A model generated the notes under the pieces. It saw only the letters and a list, made by a program, of their open reading frames with translations, was not told the DNA's origin and ran no database searches. DNA of 64,000 nt from Candidatus Hepatincola sp. Av (GTDB lineage: Bacteria > Pseudomonadota > Alphaproteobacteria > WRAU01 > Hepatincolaceae), in NCBI GenBank assembly GCA_023518375.1, contig CP068450.1:62001-126000 (forward strand), read 5' to 3'. The position numbers and the translations under genes are program-made. Each line of letters starts with the position of its first letter. Position 1 is the first letter of the stretch. Positions 52,908 through 60,164 of the stretch are shown in pieces.

Positions 52908-54275
52908 ATGATAGATATTAAATTATTAAGAAATAATCCAGAGTATATAAAAACAGCCCTAATTAATAGGAATTATAAACATACTGACGGAGAATCTTTA
53001 CCAGCATCACATATATTAAATAAGCAAACAGAATTACAGGCTACCACAGAAAACCCAATAGCTAACAAAGAAAGTGCTATCTATATAGTAGATGAAATTT
53101 TTGCCTTAGATGCTGAAGTCCGCAAAAAACAACTATTAAGCCAAAATAAAGTGGCAGAAAGGAATAAAATAGCTAAAGAAATTGGTATTTTAAAAAGCCA
53201 ACAAAAAAATGTAGATAAACTACTTAACAAGGTTTCGGAGTCTAAAACAGAGGAAGAAAAACTGGTGCATGAAACTAAAGCCTTAGAAGAAGAATTATCT
53301 AGAAAATTACTATATTTACCAAATATTCCTCAAGCTGATATTCCACTTGGTTTAAATGAATCAAATAACTCCGAAATTCGCACATGGGGGGCAAAGCCTA
53401 ATTTTACTTTTCAACCAAAAGAGCACTACGAATTAGGTACTAACTTAGGAATGATGGACTTTCAAAAAGCTGCTCAAGTAGCTGGTAGTAGGTTTGTTTA
53501 TTTAAAATCTCAGTTAGCTAAACTAGAAAGAGCTTTAGGCAGTTTTATGTTAGATGTTCATACTAAAAAATTTGGCTATCAGGAATATTCGGTGCCTGTA
53601 TTAATGAATCCTCAAGCCTTTGTTAATACCGCCCAATTACCAAAATTCCAAGAAGATTTATTTAGCACTAGCTTAAACAAATATTTAATTTCTACAGGAG
53701 AGATACCTCTAACTAACTTAGCAATGAATGAAATTTTTACCCCAGAGGAACTACCCATGCGGTTAACTTCCTTAAGTTTATGCTTTCGGGCAGAAGCTGG
53801 AGCTGCTGGTAAAGATACTAAGGGCATGTTAAGGCAACATCAATTTTCTAAAGTAGAGCTGGTAAGTATTTGTGAACCAAGCAGATCTAATGAAGAATTA
53901 GAATATATGGTAAATGCCGCTGAAGAGATTCTAAAACTATTAGAGATTCCCTATAGAGTAATGCTATTATGCACAGGGGATATGGGCTTTAGTAGTACCA
54001 AAACCTACGATATTGAAGCATGGTTACCAGCCCAAAATAAATACCGTGAAATCTCTAGTTGTTCTAATTGTGAAGATTTTCAAGCAAGACGTATGAATGC
54101 TAAAATAAAAGGTTTACCTAAGGGTAGTAATTTTGTGCATACTTTAAATGGTTCAGGTTTAGCTGTAGGTAGAACTTTAATTGCTGTGTTAGAAAACTAC
54201 CAACAAGCAGATGGTAGTATCCTAATACCTAAAGTATTACAACCATACATGGACAATAAAGAAGTTATTAAGTAA
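52908..54275 (+). CDS. serS: Seryl-tRNA synthetase with an N-terminal insertion
   Basis: 455 aa; the usual length is about 425. Class II motifs are visible: QFSKVELVSIC after the motif 2 loop (SLCFRAEAGAAGKDTKGMLR), and motif 3 in LNGSGLAVGRTLIAVLENYQ. The N-terminal coiled-coil arm that grips the long variable arm of tRNA-Ser is normal, except for about 35 additional residues at about 25-60 (starting HTDGESLPASHIL), inserted just before the first arm helix. The insertion is Asn/Thr/Ala-rich and in frame. Confidence 0.95.
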   Translation: MIDIKLLRNNPEYIKTALINRNYKHTDGESLPASHILNKQTELQATTENPIANKESAIYIVDEIFALDAEVRKKQLLSQNKVAERNKIAKEIGILKSQQKNVDKLLNKVSESKTEEEKLVHETKALEEELSRKLLYLPNIPQADIPLGLNESNNSEIRTWGAKPNFTFQPKEHYELGTNLGMMDFQKAAQVAGSRFVYLKSQLAKLERALGSFMLDVHTKKFGYQEYSVPVLMNPQAFVNTAQLPKFQEDLFSTSLNKYLISTGEIPLTNLAMNEIFTPEELPMRLTSLSLCFRAEAGAAGKDTKGMLRQHQFSKVELVSICEPSRSNEELEYMVNAAEEILKLLEIPYRVMLLCTGDMGFSSTKTYDIEAWLPAQNKYREISSCSNCEDFQARRMNAKIKGLPKGSNFVHTLNGSGLAVGRTLIAVLENYQQADGSILIPKVLQPYMDNKEVIK

Positions 54276-54502
54276 ATAAAATTATCTATTAATGTCCGAG
54301 CTGGAATAGAACTAAACAAAAGCAAATAGACTTTGTACATTACTTAAACCTAATAAATATTAAACTTAATAAATTAGAATAAACAAAAAAATATATAATA
54401 TGAAATCAAGTAGTTAAGAAGTTATAGGACTTTACTTATTTACTTTTTATTCATTTTTATAAAGTAAAATTATAATGTTCATATAAACAAAACGGGTTTT
54501 TC

Positions 54503-55597
54503 ATGTTAAAAATATTCTTTGTATATTTGGTGTTAATTGTATCTTTAAGTGCAGCTGATCCTACCATTAACCCAACTTTACAGGTAGCAGATACTAACGT
54601 AACGAATCAAGAAACCCCCGATAACGCCCATTTAACCAAGTGGCTAATTTCTAATAAAAGTGAATTAGATAAAACTATTCAAGATACCGCTCGTGAATCT
54701 AAAACCAAATGGTTTTCCGATGCCGAGCTAAATAAAAGAACTACTCCAAATAGTGTAACTTCTCCACCTGCTAGCAAACAAACTTTAAGTGATGATAACT
54801 ATATAGAATATACTGTAAAAAAAGGTGATACCGTATATTCAATATCCCAAAAATATAATGTTGCACCAGATGATATTCTAACTTGGAATAGTATGGATTC
54901 AGCTTCGTCTTTAAAAGAAAATCAAAAAGTAAAAATTTATTTATATCAACCTATGGATTCAACAAATACTAATCCTAACCAAACTACTACTTCTACAGAA
55001 ACTTTTAATGATGTAAGAGATAGTTACCCACAATATACTTATTATAAAGTAAAAGCAGGTGATACTCTAAACCTTATTGCTAAATCTCATAACATGACTC
55101 CAGAGGAGCTAACCGTGTTAAACCATTTAGAAGAAAATCAAGTGTTATCAATTGGTATGATCTTAAAAGTAAATAGTAATTATGGTAATAAAAACCCTCC
55201 TTCTAATATTTTAAAAGATGGTTTTGCTTGGCCAGCTGTAGGGCGTTTAGTTATGCCTTATGGTTTACAAGAAAAAGGGGTATTTAACGAGGGTATTAAC
55301 CTTTCTTTAAAGAAAGGTACTCCAGTTAAAGCCACCCAAGATGGTATTATTACCTACACTGGTAATGCTGTCAAAAATTTTGGTAATATTGTAATAGTTC
55401 AACACGATCATAATTGGTTAAGTGTGTATGCTAACCTAAGTAAAACTCTAGTGAAAAAAGGTGATACTGTGAAAAAAGGTGCTATTATTGCAAGATCAGG
55501 CGATAGTGGCAATGCAAAATCACCACAACTACATTTTGAGCTTCGTTACAACATAAAACCTATGGATCCACTCAACTATTTGAACTCTTATAATTAA
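54503..55597 (+). CDS. LysM-LytM (M23) cell-wall protein with degenerate active site, NlpD/DipM-like
   Basis: 364 aa. A signal peptide (MLKIFFVYLVLIVSLSAA) is followed by two LysM domains (YTVKKGDTVYSISQKYNVAP about residue 94 and YYKVKAGDTLNLIAKSHNMT about 180) and a C-terminal M23 fold. In active enzymes zinc is held by HxxxD and HxH. Here the first motif reads FNEGINLSLKKGTPV, with Asn in place of His and Asp, and the second is QLHFELR, with Gln in place of the first His. So it is likely a non-catalytic activator of amidases in cell division. It precedes yajC-secD-secF. Confidence 0.85.
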   Translation: MLKIFFVYLVLIVSLSAADPTINPTLQVADTNVTNQETPDNAHLTKWLISNKSELDKTIQDTARESKTKWFSDAELNKRTTPNSVTSPPASKQTLSDDNYIEYTVKKGDTVYSISQKYNVAPDDILTWNSMDSASSLKENQKVKIYLYQPMDSTNTNPNQTTTSTETFNDVRDSYPQYTYYKVKAGDTLNLIAKSHNMTPEELTVLNHLEENQVLSIGMILKVNSNYGNKNPPSNILKDGFAWPAVGRLVMPYGLQEKGVFNEGINLSLKKGTPVKATQDGIITYTGNAVKNFGNIVIVQHDHNWLSVYANLSKTLVKKGDTVKKGAIIARSGDSGNAKSPQLHFELRYNIKPMDPLNYLNSYN

Positions 55598-55682
55598 AAT
55601 AATGTATACAAGTTAAAAAAATACATTATACTATGTTATAAATATTCATTAACAACAGATTAATATGGAGAAATAAAGAAAA

Positions 55683-56003
55683 ATGTTTTCAATTTTACAA
55701 GCCGCTGAAACTACTACCAAAGCTACTACTAAAGCTGCTGGTTGGCAAACAACCTTAATGAATTTATTACCATTAATTTTAATTTTTGTAATTTTTTACT
55801 TTTTATTAATCAGACCCCAAAGAAAAAGGCAGCAAAATCAAGCTAACATGATAGCGAATATTAAAAATGGCGATGCAGTAATTCTAAATTCAGGGATCAA
55901 AGGAAAAGTTACTAACATAAAAGAAACAGTATTTGTAATTGAAATTGCTAATAATACTGAAATCGAAGTTGTTAAGTCGCACATAGCTCAAGTAGAACAG
56001 TAG
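55683..56003 (+). CDS. yajC: Preprotein translocase subunit YajC
   Basis: 106 aa, one membrane helix (LLPLILIFVIFYFLLIRPQR) followed by the conserved KRQQNQANMIANIKNGDAVI and a small beta domain. It accompanies SecDF in the Sec translocase. The N-terminal 30 residues, Ala/Thr-rich, precede the helix. 14 bases separate it from secD. A 9-bp hairpin (55599-55629) lies between it and the upstream gene. Confidence 0.93.
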   Translation: MFSILQAAETTTKATTKAAGWQTTLMNLLPLILIFVIFYFLLIRPQRKRQQNQANMIANIKNGDAVILNSGIKGKVTNIKETVFVIEIANNTEIEVVKSHIAQVEQ

Positions 56004-56016
56004 GAATATACCTAAT

Positions 56017-57561
56017 ATGCTAGATTTTCCTCCTTGGAAGAGTTTATTAAGTATTGTAATTATTGTGGCCTCATTATTTGTTGTAGGTTACGATTTTTAT
56101 AATAAACAGGTTTCTAGTACTTATAAAGGTGGCTTGAAACTAGGTCTAGATTTACAAGGTGGTTCTTACTTAGTGCTTGAGGCCGATGAAGAAGTTTTTA
56201 AAACAGACTACCTAAATTCTGTAGTTCAATATACTAAAGCTACATTAACAGAAGATAACATTACTTTTAATGATTTTGTAAACTATACAGATTCAGTTTC
56301 TTTTAAGCTAATAAATCCAGCCCAGTATAATGGTTTACATACTAAGCTAATGAATTTTAACCGCAATTTAGTGGTTAATATAAGTAATTCTTTAGTTACC
56401 ATAAAAGTAACAAAAGATACCTATAAAGCCCAGCTTAGCTCGGCTATTGAAAATTCTATGGAAGTTGTAAGAAAAAGGATAGACCAAACCGGTACTAACG
56501 AACCTTCCATACGTCAGGAAGGCTATAAAAGAATTATTGTAGAATTACCAGGAGTAGATGATCCTGCCGAAATGAAAAGAATTCTAGGGACTACCGCCCG
56601 TTTAACCTTTCATTTAGTAGATGCTAATGCTACCTTTAACGGAACTGCTTTACAAAATGGTTACAAATATGTAAGGGCTACAGATTCTAACACTGCCTAT
56701 GCTATTAAAATTGAACCAGAAATTTATGGGCAAAACCTAGTTTCAGCAAGCCTTGCTTTTCAACAAAATACTCCTGTGGTAAGTTTTACCTTTGATAGAG
56801 TAGGTGGAGTAAAATTTGCTAATATTACCAAAAATAATGTTGGTAATTTTTTAGCTGTAGTAATGGATAATAAAGTAATCAGTGCTCCTAGAATTAATTC
56901 TGAAATTACAGGTGGCAGTGGAATTATTACTGGTTCTTTTACTGTAGCTGAAGCCCAAGAATTAGCTATTTTATTACAAGCAGGTAGTTTACCAGTACCT
57001 TTGGCTGTAGTAGAAGAACGTACAGTAGGACCAACCTTAGGGCAAGCTTCTATTAATGCAGGGTTAATATCGGCCTTAATAGGTTATATTTTAGTTTTTG
57101 TTTATATGGTAGTTTTCTATAGAAAATTGGGGCTTGTTGCCAATATAGCTTTAATAGTTAATACTGGTTTTATTTTAGCAGCCTTAGATCTAATAGGTGC
57201 TACCTTAACTCTACCAGGTATTGCTGGTATTATTTTAACTATAGGTATGGCGGTTGACGCCAATATTTTAGTATATGAACGTTTTGGGCAAGAGTTAAAA
57301 AGTTCTAAAGGTTCTTTTGCTTTGTTAATATCTAATTCTTTTAACAGAGTATTTATTACAATTTTAGATTCTAACTTAACCACACTGTTTACGGCATTAT
57401 TTTTATTTGGTTTTGGTTCAGGTGCAATTAGAGGTTTTGCTGTAACTTTAATTATTGGCTTATTGGCATCTATGTTTTCTTTAATGTTTGTTAGCCGTTT
57501 ACTAATTAATATATTTTTACTAAATAAAAAAAGTCGCTATAAACAAATAGGTAGGGCATAA
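56017..57561 (+). CDS. secD: Protein-export membrane protein SecD
   Basis: 514 aa. SecD/F use the proton gradient to pull proteins through the translocon. There is an N-terminal helix, LGLDLQGGSYLVLEADEE, a long periplasmic P1 domain (EVVRKRIDQTGTNEPSIRQE), and a block of five C-terminal helices (IGMAVDANILVYERFGQEL is typical). The GG-[ST]-Y and DANIL motifs are intact. Confidence 0.96.
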   Translation: MLDFPPWKSLLSIVIIVASLFVVGYDFYNKQVSSTYKGGLKLGLDLQGGSYLVLEADEEVFKTDYLNSVVQYTKATLTEDNITFNDFVNYTDSVSFKLINPAQYNGLHTKLMNFNRNLVVNISNSLVTIKVTKDTYKAQLSSAIENSMEVVRKRIDQTGTNEPSIRQEGYKRIIVELPGVDDPAEMKRILGTTARLTFHLVDANATFNGTALQNGYKYVRATDSNTAYAIKIEPEIYGQNLVSASLAFQQNTPVVSFTFDRVGGVKFANITKNNVGNFLAVVMDNKVISAPRINSEITGGSGIITGSFTVAEAQELAILLQAGSLPVPLAVVEERTVGPTLGQASINAGLISALIGYILVFVYMVVFYRKLGLVANIALIVNTGFILAALDLIGATLTLPGIAGIILTIGMAVDANILVYERFGQELKSSKGSFALLISNSFNRVFITILDSNLTTLFTALFLFGFGSGAIRGFAVTLIIGLLASMFSLMFVSRLLINIFLLNKKSRYKQIGRA

Positions 57562-57567
57562 AAGGTT

Positions 57568-58470
57568 ATGAGAATAGGGTTATTTAGTAATACTTTAAAT
57601 ATTAACTTTATGAGTTATACCAAATATTTTTTTGGTTTTTCGGCATTATTAATAATAATGTTTTTTGTTGTAGTTTTTGTTAAAGGTTTTAATTTAGGCG
57701 TAGATTTTAAAGGTGGTATTGCTATTGAACTTCAATCTGAAACAGCCTATAAATTAGATGATATCTCTAAAAAATTACATAGTTTAAGCATTAATAATTT
57801 TTCTTTTCAAGAATTTGGTAATAATACTTTTCAAATTATTGTAAGTTCAAACAATATAAGTACGGCAGGTGCTAACAGTATAATTAATACTATTCGTAGT
57901 AACTTAACAGGCTATAAATATTTACAAACCCAGTTTGTAGGGCCTAGTGTATCTAAAACTTTAATTCAAGGTGGCATTTTTGCAGTATTGGCGTCTTTTC
58001 TAGGAATTTTTGCTTATTTGTGGTTGCGTTTTGATTGGCAATATGGAATTATAGGAGTAATTACTTTATGCCATGATGTTCTTGTTAGTTTAGCTTTTTT
58101 ATCTTTATTTCATTTTGAACTTAACTTAAGTACTATTGCCGCAATTTTAACAATTATAGGTTATTCTATTAACGATACCGTAGTAATTTTTGACCAAGTT
58201 CGGGAAAATACTCGTAAGTATATTAAAGAAACTATTCCTAGTATTTTAAACCGTAGTTTGAATCAAGTATTTTCTAGAAGTATTTCTGCCTCAGTTACAG
58301 TATTTTTAGTTCTATGTAGTATTTTTTTATTAGGAGGCGAAACTTTACAATCTTTTAGTTTTACCTTATTAATAGGAGTATTCTTTGGAACTTATTCATC
58401 TATTTGTATAGCTACGCCAATGCTAATGTATATTGGTGATATTAAAGCTAAGTTTATAAAAAAATCATAA
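57568..58470 (+). CDS. secF: Protein-export membrane protein SecF
   Basis: 300 aa, shorter than SecD, with the LGVDFKGGIAIELQ motif after the first helix, and the C-terminal helices including ILTIIGYSINDTVVIFDQVR, the family hallmark. Six bases follow secD. yajC, secD, secF and the Mth938 gene keep the usual alphaproteobacterial order. Confidence 0.96.
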   Translation: MRIGLFSNTLNINFMSYTKYFFGFSALLIIMFFVVVFVKGFNLGVDFKGGIAIELQSETAYKLDDISKKLHSLSINNFSFQEFGNNTFQIIVSSNNISTAGANSIINTIRSNLTGYKYLQTQFVGPSVSKTLIQGGIFAVLASFLGIFAYLWLRFDWQYGIIGVITLCHDVLVSLAFLSLFHFELNLSTIAAILTIIGYSINDTVVIFDQVRENTRKYIKETIPSILNRSLNQVFSRSISASVTVFLVLCSIFLLGGETLQSFSFTLLIGVFFGTYSSICIATPMLMYIGDIKAKFIKKS

Positions 58471-58579
58471 ATTAATATATAATATTAACAATAGCAATAA
58501 TTAATATTAGCTTTTGTTAATAATTTAAGGCTACAAATAAAAATAAATTTTAAAAGTTAAGAAAAAATTTATATTTGTT

Positions 58580-58939
58580 ATGGTATTTATAAAAGAGTAT
58601 ACAGGTAAAAAAATTATTTTATCTAATGGAGTTAGTTTACAAGGGAGCTTTATTTTAAGCCATGATGGTACTTATTACCCCCTTCAAATAAAAACTGATG
58701 TAATAACTTTTTTAAATAATAAGGATAATTTTACAATATTAAAGGAATTTAGTAATAATTGTGAACTAGCATTAATAGGTTGTGGTAAAGAGTTTATTAT
58801 CCCCAGCTTAAATGTAAAACAATATGTGAAATCTTTAGGTTTGAACTTGGAATGGGCTATTACTTCATCTAGTTTTCATATATTTAATATGCTAGTAGAA
58901 GATGAACGCCCTTGTATAGGGTTATTTATAAACAACTAG
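58580..58939 (+). CDS. Mth938-like domain protein (NDUFAF3-related)
   Basis: 119 aa. The small Mth938-type fold is suggested by the pattern FILSHDGTYYPLQIK, ELALIGCGKEFIIPSL and a C-terminal YKSLGLNLEWAITSSSFHIFNML-like stretch (VKSLGLNLEWAITSSSFHIF). In eukaryotes NDUFAF3 helps assemble complex I. In alphaproteobacteria this gene regularly follows secF. A small inverted repeat (58936-58952) overlaps its stop. Confidence 0.75.
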   Translation: MVFIKEYTGKKIILSNGVSLQGSFILSHDGTYYPLQIKTDVITFLNNKDNFTILKEFSNNCELALIGCGKEFIIPSLNVKQYVKSLGLNLEWAITSSSFHIFNMLVEDERPCIGLFINN

Positions 58940-59009
58940 TTATCATAACTAGCTATAATAATAAAATTACAAATATTAAAAAGTTGTAATTAATAAGGGG
59001 AACGAAAAA

Positions 59010-60113
59010 ATGTTAAAAGTGCATCGTTGGTTTATACTAGTTGGTTTAGTATTTATAGTATTTATTGCCTTGTCTACAGATTTTAAATCTATTTTTATGG
59101 GTAATGAATTCCAAAAATGGGTTAAACATACTGTTAAGGAGATGGCAGAAGGAGGAATCTCTAAAGCCACCTTGCAACAATTCCAAAAAGAGCTGAAAGA
59201 ACCTTTAACAGAACTTAGCCAAAATAAGATTACTGATAAAAAATTATATACTTTGAAAGTAGATGATAATTTAATATTAAAATCTAGGAAATTTTTTCAG
59301 GATAATCTTGAAGAATTACAGTTATTAAGCAAACAATACAATGTTAACCCTAATACGGTAACAGCTGTGGTTGGTTATGGGAGTTTATTTGGCGAGAATG
59401 TGCCAAAGAATCAATTAGTACAAGTATTAGCAACCCTAGCTTTTAATAACCAAGATTCAGCAAAATATAAGCATGAATTATTTGAATTTCTTAAATTAGT
59501 AGATAGTAAAGCTATACCTTTTAATGTACTAGGTTATAATGATGGTGGCTTTACTCAATTACATATTTTACCATCTTTTTATGCAGATACAGCAAAAGAT
59601 GGTAATGGTGATAATACAATAGACTTACTATCTTCAAAGGAAGATGTATTAGCATCAGGCTCTAATTTATTAAAAAATAATGGTTGGGAGTTTAATAAAC
59701 CTTGGGGTAGTTTAGTATCTTTACCAGTTGGGCAAGATTTTTCCCAAAAACAAGGTTCTGCCCATATGCAAGACTTTGCTGCATGGGAATCCTTAGGAAT
59801 TAAATTGCACAATAAAAAAGATACCCCCCCAAGTGATGCCGCTTCAATGCTGTTACTATTAGATAGTCCTAATAATGGTGTTTTATTGCATACTAACTTT
59901 AGCGTAATTTATAAAATTAAAGGGGATTTACAAGAAAGTTTAACTGTACTATCACTTTCTAGCCAATTACAAGAATTTAATACTCAAATAAACTACAAAC
60001 AACAGAATGTAAAAGCTCTTAAGAAGCATCAAAAAGTATACCGTTCTAAAGGTCCTAAAAAAGATGATATGCCAGTACCTGCTAAGTATCGTTATTTAGA
60101 ATCTATTAAATAG
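59010..60113 (+). CDS. MltB-like lytic transglycosylase fold protein lacking its catalytic glutamate
   Basis: 367 aa with an N-terminal membrane anchor (WFILVGLVFIVFIAL, residues 7-21). The middle resembles MltB: SKQYNVNPNTVTAVVGYGSL, LVQVLATLAFNNQDSAKYKH, GGFTQLHILPSFYADTA, DGNGDNTIDLLSSKEDVLAS and NLLKNNGWEFNKPWG. In active MltB the first of these ends in GVETFYG; here the same place reads GYGSLFG (122-128), with Gly124 where the catalytic Glu should be. It is probably a wall-binding protein without lytic activity, or decaying. It also contains a run of seven C (59824-59830). Confidence 0.75.
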   Translation: MLKVHRWFILVGLVFIVFIALSTDFKSIFMGNEFQKWVKHTVKEMAEGGISKATLQQFQKELKEPLTELSQNKITDKKLYTLKVDDNLILKSRKFFQDNLEELQLLSKQYNVNPNTVTAVVGYGSLFGENVPKNQLVQVLATLAFNNQDSAKYKHELFEFLKLVDSKAIPFNVLGYNDGGFTQLHILPSFYADTAKDGNGDNTIDLLSSKEDVLASGSNLLKNNGWEFNKPWGSLVSLPVGQDFSQKQGSAHMQDFAAWESLGIKLHNKKDTPPSDAASMLLLLDSPNNGVLLHTNFSVIYKIKGDLQESLTVLSLSSQLQEFNTQINYKQQNVKALKKHQKVYRSKGPKKDDMPVPAKYRYLESIK

Positions 60114-60164
60114 GATATATAATAGTTACATTACAATTTAAAGATAGGTAATGGGAGTTTTAGA

